From positions 1,488,001 through 1,552,000 of the forward strand of contig NZ_BLKZ01000001.1 of NCBI RefSeq assembly GCF_010723575.1: a stretch of DNA of 64,000 nt. Direction: 5' to 3'. The position numbers and the translations under genes are program-made. The notes under the pieces were generated by a model. That model was given only the letters and a program-made list of their open reading frames with translations. It did not search any database and was not told the origin of the DNA. Numbering within the stretch: the first letter of the stretch is position 1; every line of letters begins with the position of its first letter. Shown in pieces: positions 8,280 to 16,482 of this stretch. This DNA is from Mycobacterium bourgelatii. GTDB lineage: Bacteria > Actinomycetota > Actinomycetes > Mycobacteriales > Mycobacteriaceae.

Positions 8280-9358
8280 CGATTCGTCCGCGACTGGTCT
8301 ACGAACGGTGGACCGATCCGGTGGCCGGCGACATCCTCGATCAGGCCGACGTTGACGTGGTCCGGCTCGAGCTCGACGCACCCGCCGAAAAAGGCTGGGC
8401 GGTGCTGGAATCCGCGCACGGCTACCAGGTGGCGACCCGTACCGACGTCGCCCCGTACGCCGACGGCGTGCAATGGTTGGCGGGCCCCGGCCTGATCAAG
8501 CGATGCGAACAGCTTCTGGCGGTGTGCTCCGCAGGTGCCGGCTACGACGTGATCGACGTCGAGGCATGCACCAGAGCAGGAATTGCGGTGTGCAACAACT
8601 CCGGTCCGGGAGCGGAGGCGGTGGCGGAACACGCGCTCGGGTTCATGCTCGACCTGGCCAAGAAGATCACCGTTGCCGATCGTGCGCTTCGTGGTGGACC
8701 CCTGGAAAACCGGATGGCACTGCGGGGTACCCAGTTGCTTGGCAAGACACTCGGGGTCGTCGGACTCGGCGCCATCGGAAGTCGTCTGGTGCAGTTGTGT
8801 GCACCGTTTGGAATGGAAGTCCTCGCGTTCGATCCGTACGTCGATGCGGCGACGGCCGACAGCCGCGGAGCGAGGTTGGTGCCCCTCGCTGAACTACTGG
8901 CACGGTCCGACTTTGTTCAGGTGACGTGCCCACTGACCGCCGAAACGCGCGGACTGTTCGGCCGAGACCAATTCGCGGCGATGAAGCCGACGGCGTTTTT
9001 CATCACCACCGCCCGCGGTCCTGTCCACGACGAGCAAGCACTGTTGGAGGTCTTGTCCGACGGGGGAATCGCGGGCGCGGGTCTGGATGTCTTCCACGAA
9101 GAGCCGCCCCGGCAGGACAACCCCCTGTTGCGACTGGACAACGTGGTCGCCACCCCGCATACCGCGGGCATCACCGTCGAGGCGGCGCACGATCTCGCGG
9201 TTGCCACCGCCACCCAATGGCAGACCATCTTCGCCGGCGCCATGCCACCGCGCCTGTTGAACCCCGATGTCTGGCCCCGGTACTGTGATCGATTCCACGA
9301 GATTCTTGGCGTTCGTCCGACCGCCCGCACCAAACAGACGACCCCGCAGACGAATTGA
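8276..9358 (+). CDS. D-isomer-specific 2-hydroxyacid dehydrogenase
   Basis: 360 aa; slightly long for the family because of the N-terminal part and a basic, Thr-rich C-terminal tail. It contains the NAD-binding GVVGLGAIGSRL motif, and the catalytic Arg/Glu/His set fits TARGPVHDEQAL, HEEPP and ATPHTAGIT. It interconverts a D-2-hydroxyacid and the 2-oxoacid with NAD(P)H. The start overlaps the stop of the dioxygenase gene by 4 bp (ATGA). Together with the upstream aldolase and dioxygenase it could process a 2-hydroxy or 2-oxo acid released from the pathway. Confidence 0.86.
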   Translation: MTIRPRLVYERWTDPVAGDILDQADVDVVRLELDAPAEKGWAVLESAHGYQVATRTDVAPYADGVQWLAGPGLIKRCEQLLAVCSAGAGYDVIDVEACTRAGIAVCNNSGPGAEAVAEHALGFMLDLAKKITVADRALRGGPLENRMALRGTQLLGKTLGVVGLGAIGSRLVQLCAPFGMEVLAFDPYVDAATADSRGARLVPLAELLARSDFVQVTCPLTAETRGLFGRDQFAAMKPTAFFITTARGPVHDEQALLEVLSDGGIAGAGLDVFHEEPPRQDNPLLRLDNVVATPHTAGITVEAAHDLAVATATQWQTIFAGAMPPRLLNPDVWPRYCDRFHEILGVRPTARTKQTTPQTN

Positions 9359-9372
9359 GAATAGGTACACAC

Positions 9373-10197
9373 GTGACGGATTACGACACCATCGAAGTCG
9401 AGGTTCGCGATAGAACGGCGTGTCTGACCCTCAAGCGGCCCGAGGTCCTCAATGCGATCAACGACGAGATGATCGCCGAGCTCGCGGTCGCATACGCGGA
9501 AATCGAGCGGTCACAGGACATTTGGACGATGATCGTGACGGGTTCGGGTCGTGCGCTGTGTGTGGGCGCCGACGTGAACAAGGCAGCGGACCATGACATG
9601 GAGAACGCCGCGGGCATCGACAATCAGGGCGAACCGATCCTGAGCTCGATGCGACAGTGGGATGCCCCCCAGGAGGCGACGCCGCCCTGGCTGCAGATGA
9701 CCAAGCCCATCATCTGTGCGGTGAACGGAATCGCCTGTGGGGCAGGCATGGACCTCGTAACGACGGCCGACATCACCGTTGCCTCCGAGCGCGCGACATT
9801 GATGGATCCGCATGTGAGCATCGGAGTGTCATCGGGGCGAGAGGCGGTACGGCTGGCACGGATCCTGCCGCTGCCTGTCGCCATGCGGCTGGTGCTCATG
9901 GGAAAGCATGAGAGCCTGGACGCGCAGCGCGCCTACGAGTTGGGGATTTTCACCGAGGTCGTCCCGCACGATCAACTCATGGACCGGGCCTGGGAGATCG
10001 CGGATGTGGTGAATTCCAATGCTCCTCTGGCGGTACGAGGTTCGCGCATGGGGGTGCGAAAGGGATTGTCGTTGCCCATCTACGAGGCCGAGCTGCTCGC
10101 CGAGAACTACCGCATGAAGGTCGCCCTGACAAAGGATGCCATCGAAGGGCCGCGTGCGTTCCTGGAGAAACGCAAGCCGAACTGGCAGGCCAGATAG
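9373..10197 (+). CDS. Enoyl-CoA hydratase/isomerase family protein
   Basis: 274 aa from the GTG at 9373; a TTG at 9355 overlapping the upstream stop is possible but less likely. Crotonase signatures are clear: LTLKRPEVLNAIN, the SGRALCVGADVN oxyanion region and VNGIACGAGMDLVTTAD. The region GISSGREAVRLARILP-like (GVSSGREAVRLARI here) carries an acidic residue at a usual catalytic position. It closes the plus-strand operon of aldolase, dioxygenase, dehydrogenase and hydratase, and is convergent with the amidohydrolase, whose stop is 13 bp away. Likely acts on an unsaturated acyl-CoA in the same pathway. Confidence 0.86.
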   Translation: MTDYDTIEVEVRDRTACLTLKRPEVLNAINDEMIAELAVAYAEIERSQDIWTMIVTGSGRALCVGADVNKAADHDMENAAGIDNQGEPILSSMRQWDAPQEATPPWLQMTKPIICAVNGIACGAGMDLVTTADITVASERATLMDPHVSIGVSSGREAVRLARILPLPVAMRLVLMGKHESLDAQRAYELGIFTEVVPHDQLMDRAWEIADVVNSNAPLAVRGSRMGVRKGLSLPIYEAELLAENYRMKVALTKDAIEGPRAFLEKRKPNWQAR

Positions 10198-10210
10198 TCC
10201 GCGTTGCGCG

Positions 10211-11398
10211 CTAGAGAATTCCGAAGAACGTCTTTGCGTTGGTAGACAGCACCTTCCGCTTGGTCTCCTCGTCCAGGTTTTCGGTCGCCTTGTTGGCGAC
10301 CTCGAGGCTTCGCGGCCAATTGGTGTCGTTGTGTGGGTAGTCGGTCTCGAACATCAGCTGGTCTGGCCCGACTAGGTCGAGTATGCGGAACGCGACCGGG
10401 TCGCCGAAGGTGGAGAAGTACACCCGGCCGGGCACCTGGTTGCTCGGCGGTTCGGTCAGCAGGGGATGGATGCCGCCCCACGCCCGACGGTCCTCCCAGA
10501 CCTCGTCGACACGCTGCAGGTAGTACGGGATCCAACCCGCCTGTGCCTCGGCGAAGGCGATCTTGAGCTTCGGGAATTGAATGAGCTTGGCGGAGAACAG
10601 CCAGTCGACCAGGGCGATGGTGCAGTTGACCGCCATCAGGGCGCTGGTGACGACGTGCGGAGAGTCGGGGGAGGACTTGGTGAGCGACGAACTCGATCCG
10701 ATGTGCAGCATGATGCCGACATTGTTGCGTTCGCAGGCGGCGAAGAACGGATCCCAGTAGCCACTGTGGATGGACGGCAGGTCGAGACGGGAGGGCAGTT
10801 CGGAGAAGCACACGGCGGGCATGCCTTTGGCGGCTACCCGCTCTACTTCCTTGGCCGCCAATTCGACGTCCCAGAGCGGAATGATGCCAAGCGGGATCAG
10901 CCGGCCGTCGGAGTCGCCGCCCCACTCGTCGATCTGGAAGTCGTTGTAGGCCTGCACGCACAGCAGCGCAAGTTCCTTGTCCTTGCCATATAGGAAGCGC
11001 TGGCCGCAAAAGCGAACCAGGGTGTTGGGGAAGCAGGCCGAGGCCTCGATTCCGGCTATATCCATGTCGGCGAGGCGGTCTTTGGGGCGGAAGCATCCCG
11101 GGCGCATCTCGTCGTAGGTGATCGGGTCGGTGGTCAACTCGTCGAGTTCGTAACCGGCAGCGGCACTGATGAGCGGGATTGGGATGACCGCGTCTTCGTA
11201 ATGCCAGATGTCGGCGTCGCGGCCGTTCTCGTCCTCGACGAACGCAACGTCTGTGGTGACGGTTGGATCCATGCGTCCCCGCATGCGAACGATCCGCGGC
11301 CCGATGTCCCGATAGCGTGCCGGCAACCGACTGGTCCACAGATCCGCCGGCTCGACGAGGTGGTCGTCCGGCGAGACGATCAGGATGTCTGCGCTCAA
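10211..11398 (-). CDS. Amidohydrolase-2 family metal-dependent hydrolase/decarboxylase
   Basis: 395 aa from a TTG start at 11398, chosen because AAGGAG lies 8 nt upstream and the N-terminus (MSADILIVSPDDHLVEP) then begins at the first barrel strand. The frame remains open upstream to 11932, but that stretch overlaps the TetR gene. Metal-ligand motifs DDHLVEP, LHIGSSSS and the C-terminal ETDYPHND match the ACMSD-like amidohydrolase-2 family, which includes decarboxylases and C-C hydrolases of aromatic and alicyclic acids. It is divergent from the TetR gene at 11597, which may control it. Confidence 0.85.
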   Translation of the reverse strand: MSADILIVSPDDHLVEPADLWTSRLPARYRDIGPRIVRMRGRMDPTVTTDVAFVEDENGRDADIWHYEDAVIPIPLISAAAGYELDELTTDPITYDEMRPGCFRPKDRLADMDIAGIEASACFPNTLVRFCGQRFLYGKDKELALLCVQAYNDFQIDEWGGDSDGRLIPLGIIPLWDVELAAKEVERVAAKGMPAVCFSELPSRLDLPSIHSGYWDPFFAACERNNVGIMLHIGSSSSLTKSSPDSPHVVTSALMAVNCTIALVDWLFSAKLIQFPKLKIAFAEAQAGWIPYYLQRVDEVWEDRRAWGGIHPLLTEPPSNQVPGRVYFSTFGDPVAFRILDLVGPDQLMFETDYPHNDTNWPRSLEVANKATENLDEETKRKVLSTNAKTFFGIL

Positions 11399-11596
11399 CG
11401 CTGCACTCCTTAACGGACGGCCGGCGGCTTCAAGAAGTGAGGCCCCGATTTCCACAAACTGAGAATGACCGTTTCCACGGTACCGCATCGACCTACTCCA
11501 GCGCGCCCGGGCGCTTGCATGGCGGCGGTCGTCGACCAACATGCACGTGTAGGTAGCGCGCAAACTCCGACGACGTACGCGTATTGTTAGTGCATC

Positions 11597-12388
11597 ATGG
11601 CTGCGAAAAAGAGTGCCGGGGGTGACCCGGAAGCGAGTTTGGAAATCGTCGACTCCGAAGTCATCGAACCAACGAGCACGTGGCAAGAGCGCACGATCGA
11701 GCGGCGACTGAGTTCCGCGAGAGCGCGCGCTCTCGCGCGCAGCTCGCGGTTCCTCGCGACGGCACTGGAGTTGGTGGAGGAGTCGGGCAAGGCGGACTTC
11801 ACCATCCAGACTCTCATTGACCGGTCGAACCTGAGCCTGCGCGCCTTCTATCAACACTTCGCCGGCAAGGAAGAACTGTTGCTGGCGCTGTACGAGAATG
11901 TCACCAGTCAATTCACCGAGAACATCCGGCAAGAAGTCGCTGCGGCGGACGGCCCGATGGAGCAGTTGGAAGCGTTCTGCCGCGGGGTGCTGTATCGCGC
12001 CGAGTCATCGGAATCGGTAGGTGGCCGAGTGATGACCATCTACAACCTCAGCCTGGAGATCGAGCGACCTGCCGACTTCGCCAAGGTGTGGGAGCCGCAC
12101 CAGAAGCTATTGACCAAGATCATCACCGCTTGCGCACGTGAGGGATTGGTCCGCACCGATCTCACGCCTGCACAACTGACCACGTTGCTGAATACCACCC
12201 TGACCGCGCTGGCTCAGATCGGCGTTTTCCATCTGGGCGGCAAGGGGTCCAAGCTGACGGAAGACGAACTGTGGGCGTGGTGCAAACAAGCCATCAGCCC
12301 GCCCGCGGATCAACCGAAGCCCAAGGCGGCGAAGAAGGCAACTTCGCGAACGACGTCGACGCGGCGGGTGCGCAAGCTAACGGGGTAG
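11597..12388 (+). CDS. TetR/AcrR-family transcriptional regulator
   Basis: 263 aa, longer than most TetR proteins because of an N-terminal extension of about 35 residues and a basic Lys/Arg/Thr-rich tail (AAKKATSRTTSTRRVRK). The DNA-binding helix-turn-helix is seen in FTIQTLIDRSNLSLRAFYQHF. It is the only regulator inside the 1-17.4 kb catabolic block and so a candidate local repressor responding to a CoA thioester. It is divergent from the amidohydrolase, and its last 12 bp overlap the 3' end of the convergent acyl-CoA dehydrogenase. Its operator is not identified; palindromes at 6302 and 13599 are candidates. Confidence 0.88.
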   Translation: MAAKKSAGGDPEASLEIVDSEVIEPTSTWQERTIERRLSSARARALARSSRFLATALELVEESGKADFTIQTLIDRSNLSLRAFYQHFAGKEELLLALYENVTSQFTENIRQEVAAADGPMEQLEAFCRGVLYRAESSESVGGRVMTIYNLSLEIERPADFAKVWEPHQKLLTKIITACAREGLVRTDLTPAQLTTLLNTTLTALAQIGVFHLGGKGSKLTEDELWAWCKQAISPPADQPKPKAAKKATSRTTSTRRVRKLTG

Positions 12389-13534
12389 TCCCAGTCCACG
12401 TTGCGCGATGATGGTGCGTTGCACCTCACTGGTACCCGCATAAATCGTGGTGCCGAGGGCGAAGCGCAACATTTGCTCGAATCGTCCCCGCTCTGGCGCG
12501 GAAGGGTCCAAACAGCTGCGCAGTCCGTCCGGGCCGACCAGTTCGAGGATGTCTTGACTGGCACGTTCGAGGGACTCGGTGCTGAACACCTTCGACATCG
12601 GGCCCTCGGCGACCGGTATCTGACCCTGTTCGACCATCCATACACACCGTCGCTGCAGCAGCATCGACACCTCGTATTCCATGGCAACCCTGGCTAACCG
12701 TCGCCGGACATCGGCGTCGTCGATGGGTCGCGAGCCGTCGTGGGCCGGTGAGCTGGCCCAGCGCTCCGCATGGTGCAGCAATCGGCCGAGGTGGGGGCCC
12801 CAGCCGGAGGCGTGTTCGTCCTGCAACGACAGGCCGATGACTTGCCATCCTTTGTCGACCTCGCCGATTCGCCATTCATCGCTGATCCGGACGTCGGTGT
12901 AAAAGGTGACGTTGGTGCGTTCGCCGGATAGCGTCCAGACGGCTTGTGCCTCAAAGCCTTCGGTGTGCGTCGGTACCAGAAACATGGTGAGGCCCTGGTG
13001 CTTCGGCCGGTTTGGATTTGTCCGAGCCAGCAGGAATACGTAATCGGCGATGTGGCCGTTGGTGGTGAACATCTTGCTGCCGTTGATCACCCAGTGGTCG
13101 CCGTCGCGGACCGCCTTGGTGGTTGCCGCGGCAATGTCGGATCCGCACTCTGGTTCGGTGAAGCCGAGGGCAATGGTGACATCGCCCTTCATCGCACCTT
13201 TGAGGACGCGATCCTTCATGGTGGGACTTCCTACCGCACGGATGATCGAGGCCACCATCCGCGTGGTCTCGGATAGATACATGGGCGCGTCGAACCGCAT
13301 GAGTTCCTCTTTGACCACCTGCGCATCCCACGCACTGCGGTCCTGCCCACCGAACTCGGCTGGCCAGTCCGGCGCAAAATACCCCTTCTCGACAAGCCCT
13401 TTCGCAAACTCGTCGTCATGGGCGACGCCGCTTCGGTAGACGCGTTCCTCGAATTCGGGCGACAACGTTGCCTGCAGATGTGCGCGCACTTGCGCCCGGT
13501 AGGCCTCGGCATCCGGATCGAGCTGAAAATGCAT
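12377..13534 (-). CDS. Acyl-CoA dehydrogenase (FadE-like), complete catalytic type
   Basis: 385 aa, standard length. FAD/substrate motifs GFTEPECGSD, the WVINGSKMFTTNG strand and the C-terminal IYAGTSEVQRTIIAQRGLGLPR signature are present. It introduces an alpha,beta double bond in an acyl-CoA and passes electrons to ETF. It is divergent from a second, smaller acyl-CoA dehydrogenase at 13649. In mycobacterial steroid catabolism such adjacent pairs often assemble as alpha2beta2 heterotetramers (known for several FadE pairs), which is the likely arrangement here. The last 12 bp overlap the TetR gene 3' end. Confidence 0.88.
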   Translation of the reverse strand: MHFQLDPDAEAYRAQVRAHLQATLSPEFEERVYRSGVAHDDEFAKGLVEKGYFAPDWPAEFGGQDRSAWDAQVVKEELMRFDAPMYLSETTRMVASIIRAVGSPTMKDRVLKGAMKGDVTIALGFTEPECGSDIAAATTKAVRDGDHWVINGSKMFTTNGHIADYVFLLARTNPNRPKHQGLTMFLVPTHTEGFEAQAVWTLSGERTNVTFYTDVRISDEWRIGEVDKGWQVIGLSLQDEHASGWGPHLGRLLHHAERWASSPAHDGSRPIDDADVRRRLARVAMEYEVSMLLQRRCVWMVEQGQIPVAEGPMSKVFSTESLERASQDILELVGPDGLRSCLDPSAPERGRFEQMLRFALGTTIYAGTSEVQRTIIAQRGLGLPR

Positions 13535-13598
13535 GGGAGCGTGCCAATCTCTGTGAACCGGAGCGCCGGCCGCGTAGGGTCTGGTGTTCGATAATGTT

Positions 13599-13621
13599 AC
13601 TCTCGCTTTTTGAGAGCGAGT
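13599..13621. promoter_or_regulatory. Imperfect 23-bp palindrome between divergent fadE genes
   Basis: The 114-bp gap between the divergent acyl-CoA dehydrogenase genes contains ACTCTCGCT-n5-AGAGCGAGT, with seven of nine arm positions pairing. The size and symmetry fit a TetR-family operator; the assignment to the regulator at 11597 is inference. Confidence 0.4.
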
Positions 13622-13648
13622 ATATCCGCAAGGTTAGGGCGGGCAGAC

Positions 13649-14668
13649 GTGGACTTGAGCCTCACCGGGGAACAGCGACAGTTGGTGGAATCGTTCGCTG
13701 CTCTGTTCGCGCGGGAGTCGAGTTCGGAGCGCATCCGCTCGGCCGAACCGCTTGGCTTCGACGCCCAGTTGTGGAAGGCGTTGCGAGAGACCGGTGTCGT
13801 GGAGATGGCGGTTGACGACGATGCCGGGGGGTGGGGTGCATCGGAACTCGAGCTGGCGTTGATCGCCGAACAGTTCGGCCGCGCGGCGGCGTCGGCTCCG
13901 CTCATCGAGGCACAGGTTGCAGCTCGACTGCTGGCGGCGGGTGGCCAGACCGGCGCCCGGCTGCTCGATCGGGCGCTCTCAGGAGATCACCTGGTCACCT
14001 TCGCGCCGCGAGCTGGCCAGGGAGCTCGGCTGGAACTGGTCCCCGCCGGAGCCGTTGCCGATTACGTGGTGGCGCTGGTGGACGGGCGGCTAGTCGCGGT
14101 TCCGCTCGCAGAAGACCGTCGGGCGGTGTCCAATCTCGGGTCAATGCCGTTGGCGGACATCGTGGTTGAGGGAAGCTGCGACATTCTTGCCGAGGGCCCT
14201 CGCGCGATCGAGCTGTTCGCCGGCGCCCTGGACCTGTGGTTGGCGTTGACTGCCGTGGCGTTGACGGGCGCGGCCAAGAAGGCCGTCGAGCTGGTGGTCG
14301 ATTACGCCAAGCAGCGCCACGCCTTCGGGACTCCCATCGGCGCATTCCAGGCCGTAGCGCACCCACTGGCTGACAGCGCGACCGCCGTCGACGGGGCGCG
14401 ACTGCTCGGGCTCAGGGCGGCGTGCGCCTTCGTCGATGAGCCCGACCGCGTGCGCGAGTTGGCGGCAATGGCATTCGCGTTCGCCTACGAGACGGCACGC
14501 GACGCGACCCGCCGTAGCCTGCACTTCCACGGAGGCTACGGATTCGGAATGGAGTGCGACGTGCAGTTGTACTATCGCCGAGTTCGGGGCTGGGCATTGG
14601 TCTACGGTGAACCGGGCGTCGCCTTGGATCGCGTTGCCGACGCCCGCTACGGAGTCGTCGCGGGCTGA
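13649..14668 (+). CDS. Acyl-CoA dehydrogenase-like protein (small FadE subunit)
   Basis: 339 aa from the GTG at 13649 (VDLSLTGEQRQLVESF); a TTG at 13610 lies inside a palindrome and is less likely. The protein has the ACAD helical N-domain and a C-terminal domain with HFHGGYGFGMECDVQLYYRR. It lacks the GFTEPxxGSD and YAGTSE signatures of the divergent neighbour, as do the non-catalytic partners of heterotetrameric mycobacterial FadE enzymes. I infer that it is the beta subunit for the 12377-13534 protein. The DapB-like gene begins 21 bp after its stop, so it heads a plus-strand operon to 17.4 kb. Confidence 0.83.
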   Translation: MDLSLTGEQRQLVESFAALFARESSSERIRSAEPLGFDAQLWKALRETGVVEMAVDDDAGGWGASELELALIAEQFGRAAASAPLIEAQVAARLLAAGGQTGARLLDRALSGDHLVTFAPRAGQGARLELVPAGAVADYVVALVDGRLVAVPLAEDRRAVSNLGSMPLADIVVEGSCDILAEGPRAIELFAGALDLWLALTAVALTGAAKKAVELVVDYAKQRHAFGTPIGAFQAVAHPLADSATAVDGARLLGLRAACAFVDEPDRVRELAAMAFAFAYETARDATRRSLHFHGGYGFGMECDVQLYYRRVRGWALVYGEPGVALDRVADARYGVVAG

Positions 14669-14689
14669 TCGCAGGTCGAAGGGATGCAC

Positions 14690-15802
14690 ATGCCGGATGC
14701 TGAGCGTAAGCCACGCGTGATCCTCTGGGGCCCAGGGCAAGTTGGCGTTGGTGCGCTCCGGGGCATCATCGCTCACCCGGGGCTGGAGCTGGCCGGCGTC
14801 GTCGTTCACTCTGAGGCGAAGGAAGGGATGGACGCCGGCGCCCTTTGCGGAATGCCGGTGACCGGCGTCATCGCTACCCGAGACATCGATGAGGCGCTTT
14901 CGATCGACGCCGACGTGGTCGCTTACTTCGCTTCTGGCGACTACCGCTACCGCGAGGCCGCGCAGGACATCGCACGCTGCCTGCGCGCCGGTAAGGACGT
15001 GGTGGCCACGTCCCTGGTTCCCATGTGCTACCCGCCCGCGGCCGACAAGGACACCGTCGAGCTTTTGGAGGCGGCGTGCCGGGAGGGCAATACCAGCTTC
15101 TTCAACAGTGGCGTTGACCCGGGTTGGGCGAATGACGTCATCGCGCTGACGATGACCGGCTTCAGCAGTCGCGTCGACAAGATCACCATGCTCGAGATAC
15201 TCGACTACGCGCCGATCAACCAGCCCGACATCATGTTCGACTTCATGGGCTTTGGGCACACGCCGGATCATCCGGCGCCGCTGTTCGACACCGAACGCCT
15301 CGCGGCGCTGTGGGGGCCTATTGTCCATTTGGTCGCCGACGGCGTCGGACTGCCGCTGGATCGAGTCGAGACCACGATCGAGAAATGGCTCGCCACAGAG
15401 CGTTACGAGGTGGCATCGGGCTGGGTCGAGCCGGGAACCATGGGCGGCATGCGGTTCAAGCTCGCGGGCATCGTCGGCGGCGAGGAACGGGTTGTGCTCG
15501 AACACATCACGCGGATGGGCCAGGACGCGGCGCCCGACTGGCCGAGGCATCCGTCGCCACTCGGGGGTTACCGCGTCATCGTCGACGGTCTGCCCACCTA
15601 CACGGTCGACATCGAGATGCACGGGCGCGGAAGCAACATGCGCGGCCTCACCTACGCGACCGTGATGCGCGAGCTCAATGCGATTCCCGCGGTCATGGCC
15701 GCACCGCCCGGCCTCTTGTCGACGTTGGACCTCCCATTGGTCACCGGCCCCGTGCGTGGTGGGACGTGGCGGGGCGTATTGCCGGGGACGTCACCGGCAT
15801 GA
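14690..15802 (+). CDS. DapB-like NAD(P)-binding dehydrogenase
   Basis: 370 aa from the ATG at 14690, chosen over 14684 because GAAGGG is correctly spaced only for the former. The N-terminal Rossmann motif is VILWGPGQVGVGALRGI; the middle carries NSGVDPGWANDVIALT. It resembles mycobacterial proteins annotated as dihydrodipicolinate reductase-like or 2,4-diaminopentanoate-dehydrogenase-like. It is not the lysine-pathway DapB, being much longer. These proteins are often found beside fadE and LLM genes in actinobacterial catabolic clusters, but their reaction is not established. The stop overlaps the nitroreductase start (ATGA). Confidence 0.75.
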   Translation: MPDAERKPRVILWGPGQVGVGALRGIIAHPGLELAGVVVHSEAKEGMDAGALCGMPVTGVIATRDIDEALSIDADVVAYFASGDYRYREAAQDIARCLRAGKDVVATSLVPMCYPPAADKDTVELLEAACREGNTSFFNSGVDPGWANDVIALTMTGFSSRVDKITMLEILDYAPINQPDIMFDFMGFGHTPDHPAPLFDTERLAALWGPIVHLVADGVGLPLDRVETTIEKWLATERYEVASGWVEPGTMGGMRFKLAGIVGGEERVVLEHITRMGQDAAPDWPRHPSPLGGYRVIVDGLPTYTVDIEMHGRGSNMRGLTYATVMRELNAIPAVMAAPPGLLSTLDLPLVTGPVRGGTWRGVLPGTSPA

Positions 15803-16455
15803 GCGTGGCAGCACAACCGCCGCTCGACGTCTGGGAAACCATGCGCACCGCGACCACTGTGCGGCGGTATCGGGACGAACCGGTCTCCGACGAAGTGCTG
15901 GAAAGATGTCTGCTCGCGGCTACCTGGGCTCCGTCCGGTGGGAACCAACAGCCATGGAAATTCGTCGTGTTGCGGTCGGCGGAGGCTCGCGCGGTTGTGA
16001 CGGACGGGGCGGTGCGGGCCTGGAATGCAATGATTGACTTTTACAACCTTTCGCTTCCCGAGGACGGCGCTGCTGATAGGAAGTCCCGGGCGTTGCGGAC
16101 CATGGCCGAGCACACCCGGATCGGAGGTGGTGCGCCGGCACTCGTCATGTTCTGTATCCGACCTCAGGAGGGGGCCGACGAACTCCAACAGGGGGGTTCG
16201 ATCTTTCCTGCTGTGCAGAACTTTCTGCTGGCCGCGCGAGCTCAGGGCCTGGGCGCGGCGATCACGCTGTGGCACTACTTGTGTGAGGCCGAGTTACGCG
16301 CTGTGGCAGGCATACCCGACGGATGGCAGATCGCGGCGTTGCTCACCGTGGGCTGGCCGAAGGGTCGACACCACCCGGTGCGGCGCAAACCGTTGTCCGA
16401 AGTGGCGGTGATCGATCACTGGGATAAACCGTGGCAGAGAGGATCTGGCGGATAA
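15799..16455 (+). CDS. Nitroreductase-family FMN oxidoreductase
   Basis: 218 aa. The FMN-binding N-terminus TVRRYRDEPVSDEVLERCL followed by ATWAPSGGNQQPWKFVVL and the C-terminal GLGAAITLWH segment are typical of the NfsB/BluB-like fold. It reduces nitro, enone or quinone groups, or carries out a flavin-dependent desaturation, with NAD(P)H. Its start codon is coupled to the DapB-like gene by a 4-bp overlap. Probable role: reduction of a pathway intermediate; the electrophilic substrate is unknown. Confidence 0.85.
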   Translation: MSVAAQPPLDVWETMRTATTVRRYRDEPVSDEVLERCLLAATWAPSGGNQQPWKFVVLRSAEARAVVTDGAVRAWNAMIDFYNLSLPEDGAADRKSRALRTMAEHTRIGGGAPALVMFCIRPQEGADELQQGGSIFPAVQNFLLAARAQGLGAAITLWHYLCEAELRAVAGIPDGWQIAALLTVGWPKGRHHPVRRKPLSEVAVIDHWDKPWQRGSGG

Positions 16456-16482
16456 GCAGTTCATCACGCTGCCGTAGGCTCG

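Noticed and set aside
14141..15622. A 493-codon minus-strand open frame
   Set aside because: Antisense to the fadE and DapB-like genes, which are fully supported by motifs.
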